NCBI GenBank assembly: GCA_964392415.1
Contig: CAYMPL010000037.1
Span: forward strand, 1 to 19,270
Length of the DNA stretch: 19,270 nucleotides
Source of the DNA: CAYJMQ01 sp964392415
Lineage (GTDB): Bacteria > Bdellovibrionota > JACOXK01 > 2-02-FULL-40-11
Direction of reading: 5' to 3'
The position numbers and the translations under genes were made by a program. Below the pieces are notes generated by a model. That model was given only the letters and a program-made list of their open reading frames with translations, was not told where the DNA came from and searched no databases. This document shows positions 7,333 through 13,214 of this stretch, in pieces. How positions within the stretch are numbered: position 1 is the stretch's first letter; the number at the start of each line of letters is the position of its first letter.

Positions 7333-8993
7333 ATCTTGAAAAAATTCAAAATGCCCCTGCCAGGTCCGGCGTTTATCTTATGAAATCGGCAGAGGGGAGA
7401 ATTATTTATGTTGGAAAGGCCAAAAATCTGAGGCATCGGCTAAAATCGTATTTTCAGAGAGGCAAGGACCATACTGCCCGGGTTGCAATACTCGTGTCAC
7501 GAATTGCCGACGTGAACTGGATTGTGACAGACACAGAGCTTGAGGCGTTGATGCTCGAGTGCACGCTCATCAAAAGGCATCACCCCAGATACAATGTGCA
7601 TCTTCGGGATGACAAATCGTATCCTTACTTAAGAATCAGCGTTCAGGAAAAGTGGCCGCAAATCAGCGTTGTCCGACGCCCGAGGCGCGATGAGGCGGTC
7701 TATTTTGGTCCATACACATCTGCTTATTCAATTCGTGAAACGATGCGATTTCTGACAAAGATATTTCCTGTCCGGGACTGCAGTCCCTCTAAATTTAAAA
7801 ATCGGACGCGCCCCTGCATCAACTACGATATCGGAATTTGCGCGGCTCCCTGCGTGAATTACATTACGGAGGCGAACTATCGAAAAATTGTCGATGATCT
7901 GGTCCTTTTTTTGAAAGGAAAAAATAAACCCCTGCTTAAAGATTTAATGTTGAAAATGAAACAGCTTTCCTCTGAAATGGAATATGAAAAGGCCGGAAAG
8001 ATGCGAGACCGGATTCGAGCGATCAATGAACTTTTGGAAAAACAAAAGGTCGTGAGTTTGAGTGACGTCAATCAGGATGTGATCGGCTTTTTTCGATACA
8101 AAAAGCATATTGAGGTTGCTATTCTTTTTATTCGCGCCGGCTCATTATTGGGAAAAAAGTCATTTTCATTTTCGGGGATTGAACCAGAACTCAAAGAAGA
8201 GGGGGCGTTTTTAAGTTCTTTTATCAATCAATATTATGATGAGCATCTGATTCCAGATGAGGTTCTTCTTTCAGAAGAACCTGAAGACAAGGCGCTTTTG
8301 GAAGCGTATTTGAAAGAGAAAAAAGGAAAAGAGGTTCTGCTTACGATTGCCAAGGGGGCAGATATGAGAGCGATGGTCGGCATGGCGGAAGAAAATGCGA
8401 GGGAGGCGATGCGGGGGAAGAACCTTTCTGAGGGGGGACCTCAGGTTTTGGAGCAGCTTAGACGAAAACTTCATTTAAGGAACGATCCCCACCGAATGGA
8501 GTGTTTTGATATCTCCAATATTTCTGGAATGTTGGCGGTCGGTTCCCGGGTGACATTTATTGAAGGTGAAAGGGTGACCCGTCTCTATCGAAAATATAAG
8601 ATTAAAACAGTTGAAGGCCCTAATGATTACTGGATGATGCATGAAGCGCTTTCGAGGCGCTTCAGGAATGAAGACCCCGAGGGTTATCCCGATCTCTTGA
8701 TTGTAGATGGCGGAAAGAGCCAGCTTTCATCCGCGCTCAGGGTTTTGGCGGAGCTTAAGATTGGGACGATAGATGTTATTGCGCTGGCAAAAGAAAAGAC
8801 GGAATCATCATTTGAAAAAGAAGAGATCTTAAAGCTCGAAGAGCGCGTCTATCTCCCCGGCCAGAAAAATCCGGTTATTTTTAAAAGAGAATCCCCGGTT
8901 TTACATCTTCTTCAGCGCATCAGAGACGAGGCGCATCGCTTTGCGATTTCGTATCACAAAAAGCTAAGGGAAAAAGAGTTTCTTCGAGCTTAA
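7329..8993 (+). CDS. uvrC: Excinuclease ABC subunit C, lacking the C-terminal helix-hairpin-helix domain
   Basis: UvrC makes the two incisions of nucleotide excision repair with UvrA and UvrB. The 554-residue product has the GIY-YIG nuclease domain (GVYLMKS...IIYVGKAKNL, about residues 14-95) for 3' incision. Four cysteines follow at 151, 163, 171 and 175, the spacing known for the UvrC iron-sulfur site. A UVR motif for UvrB contact lies at about 200-240. The RNase H-like domain for 5' incision has MECFDISN (D near 395), LIVDGGKSQ (D near 460) and DEAHRFA (H near 535). The usual length is about 600, and the tandem helix-hairpin-helix domain that normally follows AHRFA..HRKLR is absent: the protein ends KLREKEFLRA. 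A repeat fragment lies 18 bases downstream. The ATG overlaps the YihY gene stop as ATGA. Confidence 0.95.
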   Translation: MNLEKIQNAPARSGVYLMKSAEGRIIYVGKAKNLRHRLKSYFQRGKDHTARVAILVSRIADVNWIVTDTELEALMLECTLIKRHHPRYNVHLRDDKSYPYLRISVQEKWPQISVVRRPRRDEAVYFGPYTSAYSIRETMRFLTKIFPVRDCSPSKFKNRTRPCINYDIGICAAPCVNYITEANYRKIVDDLVLFLKGKNKPLLKDLMLKMKQLSSEMEYEKAGKMRDRIRAINELLEKQKVVSLSDVNQDVIGFFRYKKHIEVAILFIRAGSLLGKKSFSFSGIEPELKEEGAFLSSFINQYYDEHLIPDEVLLSEEPEDKALLEAYLKEKKGKEVLLTIAKGADMRAMVGMAEENAREAMRGKNLSEGGPQVLEQLRRKLHLRNDPHRMECFDISNISGMLAVGSRVTFIEGERVTRLYRKYKIKTVEGPNDYWMMHEALSRRFRNEDPEGYPDLLIVDGGKSQLSSALRVLAELKIGTIDVIALAKEKTESSFEKEEILKLEERVYLPGQKNPVIFKRESPVLHLLQRIRDEAHRFAISYHKKLREKEFLRA

Positions 8994-9011
8994 TGTCATT
9001 CTACAAAAGCT

Positions 9012-9044
9012 TGTTATCCTGAGCGTAGCGAAGGATCCCTTCGC
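9012..9044 (+). repeat. Dispersed REP-like repeat, copy C (short form)
   Basis: The core TTATCCTGAGCGTAGCGAAG followed by GATCC (within 9012-9038) matches the plan of copies A and B (ATCCTGAG...GAAGGATC) with a different centre. It is followed by an inverted repeat, GCGAAGG (9028-9034) and CCTTCGC (9038-9044). This CCTGAGCGTAGCGAAGGATC form is a familiar kind of intergenic palindromic repeat. Confidence 0.65.
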
Positions 9045-9071
9045 CTAGCGACCAACAACGCAGCGAACTGC

Positions 9072-9209
9072 ATGGCTATTGCCGCGGGGGTCGCTGTATA
9101 TCTGGCCACTACCGCCATCATTTCAGATCAAGGAATTTTTCTTAAAAATGAAACAAAGTGTTTCAAAAATATGAAACGGGAAGAAAAGTTGATTTGTCGA
9201 TATGAATAG
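9072..9209 (+). CDS. Short ORF of 45 codons in the uvrC frame, doubtful
   Basis: ATG 9072 opens MAIAAGVAVYLATTAIISDQ, then a polar tail, ending at TAG just before the hairpin at 9211. The N-terminal half is hydrophobic enough for one membrane segment. There is no ribosome binding site before the ATG. The ORF lies in the frame that uvrC would use if its TAA were read through. It could be a small membrane protein, the decayed tail of an older gene, or chance. Confidence 0.2.
   Translation: MAIAAGVAVYLATTAIISDQGIFLKNETKCFKNMKREEKLICRYE
9149..9165. promoter_or_regulatory. Operator-like palindrome TGAAACA-N3-TGTTTCA
   Basis: TGAAACA (9149-9155), AAG, TGTTTCA (9159-9165) is a perfect 7-base dyad. 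A further half-site, ATGAAAC, follows at 9171-9177. It has the size and symmetry of a repressor site but lies between convergent genes, where no promoter is expected, so its role is unclear. Confidence 0.3.
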
Positions 9210-9210
9210 T

Positions 9211-9241
9211 GCGCCGCCATTTGTGAAACAAATGGCGGCGC
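9211..9241. terminator. Strong GC-rich hairpin, probable bidirectional terminator
   Basis: GCGCCGCCATTTGT (9211-9224) and ACAAATGGCGGCGC (9228-9241) are exact reverse complements around GAA. On the - strand it begins four bases after the stop of the EHPG gene; on the + strand it is the first strong hairpin after uvrC, followed by TGCTTTAATT. The T-tracts are poor on both sides, but a 14-base stem between convergent genes is the expected place for a shared terminator. Confidence 0.65.
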
Positions 9242-9245
9242 TGCT

Positions 9246-9806
9246 TTAATTCACCTCTACGGGGTTATCGTTTACAAACGTGTATCGTTCCTTTTTATCC
9301 CATGCCCCGCTTTTTCCAACAGGTTCTTTATGAATTTTTGTGTCGGTGACGACCAGTTGTCCATCTGCCGGCGTGAGCCAAAAATCGAGATCATAAAGCT
9401 TTCCAGCCTCGCCTGGGACTTCAAAATCGGTGCAGGCGAAGTAGCCTTTTCCTTCGATTTTCCGAACAGGATCGTGAATTTTTACGAATTTGAGCCGCAA
9501 AACCTGGCTTGCTTTCTCATCATAAATTTTTAAAACCCCCCCGTTCGGTTCAACCTTGGCTTGGATATGCGAAAGCATTGCATCCTTAATCTCCTGGGCG
9601 TTGAACTCCGTTTTTTCCTGAACGGCCTGTTCTACTTCCGGGGTATCAATGGAGGATCCTTTATCTCCTTCGCCTGGATGCTCCTCTTCTGTCCCAGGAT
9701 GTTCCACCGCGCCGCCGGGATGTTCATGTTTTTTCTTCCATGCCATATACCCAACCACTGCAATAATAATGATTACAAGGACTGCAATCATCGTTTTCTT
9801 ATTCAT
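9246..9806 (-). CDS. Membrane-anchored periplasmic protein with three EHPG repeats, function unknown
   Basis: The 186-residue product has one N-terminal membrane segment (about residues 5-22) and then a spacer with EHPG three times (28-31, 35-38, 42-45), rich in histidine and glutamate. From about residue 65 to the end is a soluble domain with NGGVLKIYDEKAS, KFVKIHDPVRKIEGKGYFAC, DLDFWLT and TDTKIHK. The paired 'xxIHxx' strands and a cysteine suggest a compact alpha/beta fold. I do not recognise a named family. The histidine-rich spacer could bind a metal, but that is a guess. AAGGAG lies seven bases before the ATG, fixing the start. The gene stands alone, transcribed toward uvrC and ended by the hairpin at 9211-9241. 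Confidence 0.8.
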   Translation of the reverse strand: MNKKTMIAVLVIIIIAVVGYMAWKKKHEHPGGAVEHPGTEEEHPGEGDKGSSIDTPEVEQAVQEKTEFNAQEIKDAMLSHIQAKVEPNGGVLKIYDEKASQVLRLKFVKIHDPVRKIEGKGYFACTDFEVPGEAGKLYDLDFWLTPADGQLVVTDTKIHKEPVGKSGAWDKKERYTFVNDNPVEVN

Positions 9807-9929
9807 TTATTTTCTCCTTAAGTTTAAAAAAAGTTAATTAAACATAATACACAATGACTGGAGAGCCTATATGAAAATTTTAAAGATGTTAAGAAAAAAA
9901 TCGATTCAATAGAGATTTTGAATACATTA

Positions 9930-10166
9930 TCAGGCTGCTTCTTTCAGTCGCCTGATTCCCTCAGCAATGAGAAGCCTCATCAAAACTTGATAAGGCATTC
10001 CCCGTTTGTGAGCTAATCTTTTTAATTCTTTTAAGAGCTCATTCTCTAAAGCTATACTTGTAGGTTTTCGCCTAGCTCCATGAAGACGACGCATGCCAGC
10101 AATGATTTCCTTAGTATCAAATTCAATTTTGTCATAAGCCTTCAAGCGTTTTGCGTATTTTGTCAT
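9930..10166 (-). CDS. brnA: BrnA-type antitoxin, ribbon-helix-helix protein
   Basis: The 78-residue product is basic and ends in a ribbon-helix-helix pattern: KPTSIALENELLKELKRLAH (about residues 34-53) forms the strand and first helix, and MPYQVLMRLLIAEGIRRLKE (57-76) the second. This is how BrnA and CopG-like antitoxins dimerise and bind operator DNA. AGGAG lies five to six bases before ATG 10166 on the - strand, so the start inside the end of the toxin gene is firm. The genes overlap by 35 bases, in the toxin-first order typical of brnTA. BrnA neutralises the BrnT ribonuclease and is expected to repress its own promoter; a candidate operator lies at 10492-10508. Confidence 0.82.
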   Translation of the reverse strand: MTKYAKRLKAYDKIEFDTKEIIAGMRRLHGARRKPTSIALENELLKELKRLAHKRGMPYQVLMRLLIAEGIRRLKEAA

Positions 10167-10485
10167 ATTCTCTCCTTTCTTTTCGACTCGCCATGCGAGA
10201 ACTTATGGGGCGTACTCTGCCTTCTCTTAGTGTAAATACAATGGATACCATTTTCCCTGATGCAGAAGGCCCGACTATACAAAGCCTCTCTTCAGGTACT
10301 GCTGGTGAAACCTGTTCGCCAATGGGCGCCGCCAATCTAAGTTCAAATACTGATTCAACTTCATCTGCACTTACTCCGTGCTTTGTCACGCTCTTGGAAA
10401 TATTGCCAGTGTCCCAATCAAACTCAAAAGATCTGTTTTGGAAATACCAATAAGCCAGCCAGATGATGAACTTGAACCTAGCCAT
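10132..10485 (-). CDS. brnT: BrnT-type ribonuclease toxin
   Basis: From ATG 10485 the product has 117 residues. Its core fits BrnT: FEFDWDTGNISKSVTKHGVS with the D-x-G-N...KHGVS opening, then VESVFEL, EERLCIVGPS, MVSIVFTLREGRVRPISSRM and finally ASRKERREYDKI. BrnT is a RelE-fold ribonuclease that halts growth until bound by BrnA. A hydrophobic 19-residue lead (ARFKFIIWLAYWYFQNRS) precedes the usual start of the domain, with no later ATG, GTG or TTG to remove it. A GTG at 10494 could add three residues. The candidate promoter puts the transcript start only a few bases before ATG 10485, so translation may be nearly leaderless. brnA follows with a 35-base overlap. Confidence 0.85.
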   Translation of the reverse strand: MARFKFIIWLAYWYFQNRSFEFDWDTGNISKSVTKHGVSADEVESVFELRLAAPIGEQVSPAVPEERLCIVGPSASGKMVSIVFTLREGRVRPISSRMASRKERREYDKIRKTLEGL

Positions 10486-10491
10486 GTATGA

Positions 10492-10524
10492 CACTATAAT
10501 GCACTATACTGTAGATCTAGTCAA
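10492..10524 (-). promoter_or_regulatory. Candidate brnTA promoter with overlapping direct-repeat operator
   Basis: On the - strand TTGACT (10519-10524), a 17-base spacer and CATTAT (10496-10501) resemble -35 and -10 boxes. TATAGTG occurs twice exactly ten bases apart (+ strand CACTATA at 10492-10498 and 10502-10508), one helical turn, overlapping the -10. This fits a BrnA binding site for autoregulation. Confidence 0.5.
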
Positions 10525-10571
10525 TTCTATTAAGCGGCTACGTCTTTTAAAATCATTAGCGAAAAGTTATC

Positions 10572-10600
10572 TTGATTTATCATTTTCTTTTTACTACAAG
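10572..10600 (+). promoter_or_regulatory. Candidate promoter for the tat-act gene train
   Basis: TTGATT (10572-10577), a 17-base spacer and TACAAG (10595-10600) each match four of six consensus bases. It lies 25 bases before the first start codon at 10626, in the only sizeable + strand gap ahead of a run of closely spaced genes reaching the window end. Confidence 0.35.
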
Positions 10601-10625
10601 GGACGTTCCTAGAAAGGGGGACAGC

Positions 10626-11099
10626 ATGTTTAAATGGTTCTTAAATCTATTACTCGTTTCATTATTTGCGTCGACTGCGGCATATGCGGGAGGGCTTAAA
10701 ATCCTTGAGAGGATTTACATAAATGGGGCATGGGTTGATACGGAAGAAGGGTGTTTTATCGATAATGACGGCGATGTCTACACCTATCAGCAGAAACCCG
10801 AGGTTATCCTGGAAAAAAAGATTGGGGAGATTGATAAAGAAAAGCAAAATTCTATTTCAGAGCTTCTTTCTCAAGCCAAAAAAGGGAAGCTTTCAGAGCC
10901 GGAATATGAGATGGCAGACGCGGGAATTACGAAATACCGCGGTTATCTCTACAAAAAAAAGGCTGTCGTTGAAGTTGATTTAGGCCAGAAAGGGGATGTG
11001 GCGATCAGAAACGACTCTCCTCAAGCAGTCGAACTTATCCTGCTATTGGATAGGGCTTGCTTGAATCCTGTCAGAGGGCGTGATAGAAGCGATGACTGA
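10626..11099 (+). CDS. Secreted protein of unknown function at the head of the tat-act train
   Basis: From ATG 10626, preceded by AAAGGGGG, the product has 157 residues. It starts with a Sec signal peptide, MFKWFLNLLLVSLFASTAAYA, cleaved before GG (about residue 20). The mature part contains IYINGAWVDTEEGCFIDNDG and VYTYQQKPEVILEKKIGEID, then a lysine-rich helical region and YRGYLYKKKAVVEVDLGQ. Two cysteines, one near each end, could pair. I do not recognise the family. A longer TTG-started reading from 10572 would bury the signal peptide and is rejected. The stop overlaps the next start by one base (TGATG), so it is co-expressed with tatB and may be needed for, or exported alongside, the respiratory complex; that is inference. 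Confidence 0.75.
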   Translation: MFKWFLNLLLVSLFASTAAYAGGLKILERIYINGAWVDTEEGCFIDNDGDVYTYQQKPEVILEKKIGEIDKEKQNSISELLSQAKKGKLSEPEYEMADAGITKYRGYLYKKKAVVEVDLGQKGDVAIRNDSPQAVELILLLDRACLNPVRGRDRSDD

Positions 11100-11260
11100 T
11101 GTTTGGGATCGGTTTTTCTGAAATGCTTTTGATTGCGATTGCGGGGATCCTCCTTTTCGGGGGAGAGCTTCCACAGGTTGCAAGGCAAGTTGGAAAGTTT
11201 GTCCGAAAGATTCAGAAAAATCTGAATGACATCAAAAACGATATCGATAACGCATCGTAA
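11099..11260 (+). CDS. tatB: TatB-like Sec-independent translocase subunit, very short
   Basis: ATG 11099 opens a 53-residue protein: MFGIGFSEMLLIAIAGILLF, then GGELPQVARQVGKFVRKIQK and a short tail. The MFxIGFSE opening is the TatB hallmark, followed by one membrane helix, a hinge (GGELP in place of the usual GP..LP) and an amphipathic helix. TatB normally extends well beyond 100 residues; here the cytoplasmic coil is almost absent. It could therefore be a minimal TatB or a TatA paralogue. With TatC it would form the receptor for twin-arginine signals. The start shares one base with the previous stop, and tatA follows after 26 bases. Confidence 0.82.
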   Translation: MFGIGFSEMLLIAIAGILLFGGELPQVARQVGKFVRKIQKNLNDIKNDIDNAS

Positions 11261-11271
11261 CCCCCCGTTTT

Positions 11272-11277
11272 AGGAGG
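11272..11277 (+). promoter_or_regulatory. Ribosome binding site deciding the tatA start
   Basis: AGGAGG ends directly at ATG 11278, leaving no spacing, but is nine bases before the in-frame ATG at 11287. The latter is therefore the likelier start. Confidence 0.65.
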
Positions 11278-11286
11278 ATGGAAAAA

Positions 11287-11505
11287 ATGGAAAATCTGCA
11301 ATTAGCCTTCATTGGCGGCATCGGAATGACTGAGATTTTGGTCATTGGCGGTGTTGCCCTTATCCTTTTTGGCTCAAATAAGCTTCCAGAATTGGGTCGG
11401 GGTTTGGCTCGCGGCATTAAGGAATTTCGCGATGGGATCAAAGGCGACCCGGATTCGAAAGACTCGCCAGATCCGAAAGAGAAAAAACCAGAATCAAAAA
11501 AGTGA
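11287..11505 (+). CDS. tatA: Sec-independent protein translocase TatA
   Basis: From ATG 11287 the product has 72 residues. A membrane helix GMTEILVIGGVALILFG (about residues 13-29) leads into the conserved hinge FGSNKLPELGRGLARGIKEF, an amphipathic helix with the FG..LP motif, then an acidic/basic disordered tail. TatA oligomers form the export channel for folded proteins recruited by TatBC. The likely local client is ActB, encoded 1.7 kb downstream, which has a twin-arginine signal. Length and motif are typical. A start at 11278 would add MEK but leaves no room for the ribosome site. Confidence 0.93.
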   Translation: MENLQLAFIGGIGMTEILVIGGVALILFGSNKLPELGRGLARGIKEFRDGIKGDPDSKDSPDPKEKKPESKK

Positions 11506-11523
11506 CACTGAAGGTGGCATCAT

Positions 11524-11561
11524 AGACGAGATCCTTCGGGCTATGCCCTCAGGATGACATG
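11524..11561 (-). repeat. Dispersed REP-like repeat, copy B, ending in the tatC start codon
   Basis: Read on the - strand, this is the 38-base element of 3558-3595 with three differences (two adjacent in the centre, one in the right arm). It fills most of the 53-base tatA-tatC gap. Its outer CATG (11558-11561) contains the ATG at 11559 of tatC, and AGGA (11551-11554) lies four bases before it. Confidence 0.85.
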
Positions 11562-12329
11562 GAAAAAATGACACTTTCAGAACATTTTGAAGAGCTCCGC
11601 CTGCGGCTTAAATGGAGTCTCTTCTTTTTTGCGACGGCAACGATTGCCGCATTTATTTTTCGGATTTTTTTTCTCGAGCTTGTGAAGCGGCCGCATCTGT
11701 GGGCATCGGCAAAATTAAATCTCCCGGCAGCGGTCTTTGTCTTTCGCTATCAGGATCATTTTATTTCCCAGATGAAAATCTGCTGCGCGGCCGGTTTTAT
11801 CCTTGCTTTTCCCTTCATTCTTTATCAGGCGTTAAAATTTGTTTTTGCGGGGCTTTTCCCAAATGAACGAAAACGCATTTTTTCTTATCTCTTTCCATTC
11901 TTGTTTTTATTTATTCTGGGGGTTTTTTTCAGCTATTTTATCCTGATCCCTTATGGATTTTATTTTTTGAGTCTCTACGGTATCCAGGTTGGACTCCAGC
12001 CAATCATCAATTTTAATGATTACGTCTCGCTTTTTATGGTTTTGATGCTGGCAGGGGGGCTTGTCTTTGAATTACCGCTGGTCATGGTATTTTTGGTTAG
12101 AATCGGTTGGGTGACCGTTGCCGATTTTAGAAAAAAGAGACGCCATGCCATTTTGATTACGCTTATTGTAAGCGCCGTTTTAACCCCTCCCGATCCCTTT
12201 ACACAGCTTATCTTAGGGGTGCCGCTGATTTTATTATATGAAGTTGGTCTCTTTTTCGCGAATTTTTTGGGGCAACGCAAACCGTTAAATAAATTGACAC
12301 TTCCGATCAAATCAGTAGAACAGGGTTAA
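11559..12329 (+). CDS. tatC: Sec-independent protein translocase TatC
   Basis: The 256-residue product has the TatC layout: LSEHFEELRLRLKWSLFF (about residues 6-23) at the cytoplasmic entry, then FAGLFPNERKRIFSYLFPF before the third helix, VFELPLVMVFLVRIGWVT with the conserved membrane glutamate, FRKKRRHAI, and SAVLTPPDPFTQLILGVPLI. Six membrane helices are visible. TatC is the receptor that binds twin-arginine signal peptides. Two starts are possible: ATG 11559, inside a repeat element with AGGA four bases upstream, or ATG 11568 (MTLSEHFEEL), which fits the family's usual N-terminus but has no well-spaced ribosome site. actA starts five bases after the stop, so tatC and the act genes form one transcription unit. 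Confidence 0.95.
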   Translation: MEKMTLSEHFEELRLRLKWSLFFFATATIAAFIFRIFFLELVKRPHLWASAKLNLPAAVFVFRYQDHFISQMKICCAAGFILAFPFILYQALKFVFAGLFPNERKRIFSYLFPFLFLFILGVFFSYFILIPYGFYFLSLYGIQVGLQPIINFNDYVSLFMVLMLAGGLVFELPLVMVFLVRIGWVTVADFRKKRRHAILITLIVSAVLTPPDPFTQLILGVPLILLYEVGLFFANFLGQRKPLNKLTLPIKSVEQG

Positions 12330-12334
12330 TTCCC

Positions 12335-13198
12335 ATGAAACAATTTTTGTTCATTCTGACAGTTGGCGTTTTTTGTTTCTCACCAATTTCAATTTTTTCA
12401 CAAGATTCCCCACAAGATTCTGGAGAGCGGATTTTTAACAACAAGTGTCTTTCGTGCCATACGATCGGTCAGGGGAGACTGATTGGGCCTGATTTGAGAG
12501 GGGTGACTTCAAAACGGGATCAGAAGTGGCTCCATCAAGTCATCAAATCTACTCAGAGTCTTCTTAAAAAAGATGATTCAGAGCTGCGGCTTCTGGTTGC
12601 CGAATATGGGCTCATTATGCCTGATTCAGGGCTATCGGATGAGGAGATCAAAGCGGTTCTTACTTACCTTCAAAAAAGAACCGATGACATTGCGATTCAA
12701 AAGAAAGAAAAAACAGCTCACCGGAAACGACAGACAGAGAAATATCCGCAGCCGGTCGATTTTTCACATAAGCTTCATGCAGGGGATCATAAAATCAACT
12801 GTCTCTATTGCCATTTTGGGGCGGAACGAAGTCGGCATGCGGGGATTCCGCCCGCCAATGTTTGTCTCAATTGCCATTCCCAGATCAAAGCAGATTCGCC
12901 TGAGATTAAAAAGATTCATGAGGCGGTTCAAAATAAACAGCCGATCGTCTGGAAAAAACGGCATGATCTGCCCGACCATGTCTATTTCAATCACAGCGCG
13001 CATGTGAAAGCGGGGGTCAGCTGTCAGACCTGTCATGGCGCGGTTGAAACGATGAAGCAGCCTACTCCCCGAAAGATTCAGATGGGATGGTGTGTGAATT
13101 GCCATCGGGAAGAGGATCTTAAAAAATCGCATGAGAAATTGACTCCGGCCAGAACCAAAAATATAACGAAACTCGATTGCGCGAGATGCCATCACTAG
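12335..13198 (+). CDS. actA: Alternative complex III subunit ActA, multihaem cytochrome c with extra N-terminal cytochrome domain
   Basis: The 287-residue product has a signal peptide (about residues 1-22) and six CxxCH haem sites at 38-42 (CLSCH), 156-160 (CLYCH), 177-181 (CLNCH), 230-234 (CQTCH), 253-257 (CVNCH) and 282-286 (CARCH). The first belongs to a class I cytochrome c domain (about 28-115) with a possible axial Met95 in GLIMPDSGLSDEEIKAVLTY. The other five form the cytochrome c7-like ActA body, with extra histidines (FSHKLH, YFNHSAH) as distal ligands. ActA accepts electrons from the ActB clusters and passes them out in the periplasm. Characterised ActA is pentahaem, so the N-terminal domain is an addition that may act as a built-in electron carrier or exit. 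actB follows after 16 bases. Confidence 0.93.
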   Translation: MKQFLFILTVGVFCFSPISIFSQDSPQDSGERIFNNKCLSCHTIGQGRLIGPDLRGVTSKRDQKWLHQVIKSTQSLLKKDDSELRLLVAEYGLIMPDSGLSDEEIKAVLTYLQKRTDDIAIQKKEKTAHRKRQTEKYPQPVDFSHKLHAGDHKINCLYCHFGAERSRHAGIPPANVCLNCHSQIKADSPEIKKIHEAVQNKQPIVWKKRHDLPDHVYFNHSAHVKAGVSCQTCHGAVETMKQPTPRKIQMGWCVNCHREEDLKKSHEKLTPARTKNITKLDCARCHH

Positions 13199-13214
13199 AG
13201 GACTAAAGAAGACT

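Larger units (their letters stand above)
8994..9245. other. Spacer between convergent genes: repeat fragment, in-frame remnant ORF, palindrome and hairpin
   Basis: This 252-base stretch separates uvrC (+) from the EHPG gene (-). It holds a repeat fragment (9012-9038), an ORF in the uvrC frame (9072-9209), a 17-base palindrome (9149-9165) and a strong hairpin (9211-9241). The uvrC reading frame is open for 71 codons after its TAA, to 9206, with no stop, but the translation does not resemble a helix-hairpin-helix domain. Confidence 0.6.

Noticed and set aside
9149..9177. CRISPR-like repeat (three GAAAC units)
   Set aside because: Units are in mixed orientation, only a few bases apart, with no spacers of regular length and no cas genes.
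10151..10453. 100-codon + strand ORF opposite brnT
   Set aside because: Antisense shadow of brnT and brnA, which both have family-level matches and, for brnA, a ribosome site.
10572..10625. TTG start 54 bases before the secreted protein gene
   Set aside because: Would hide a clean signal peptide and lies in the candidate promoter; the AAAGGGGG before ATG 10626 is a better ribosome site.
11345..11557. ORF overlapping tatA and the repeat
   Set aside because: Out of frame with tatA over most of its length; its tail is merely the repeat translated.
12764..13195. 143-codon - strand ORF opposite actA
   Set aside because: Shadow of the haem-motif-rich actA gene; no independent coding evidence.
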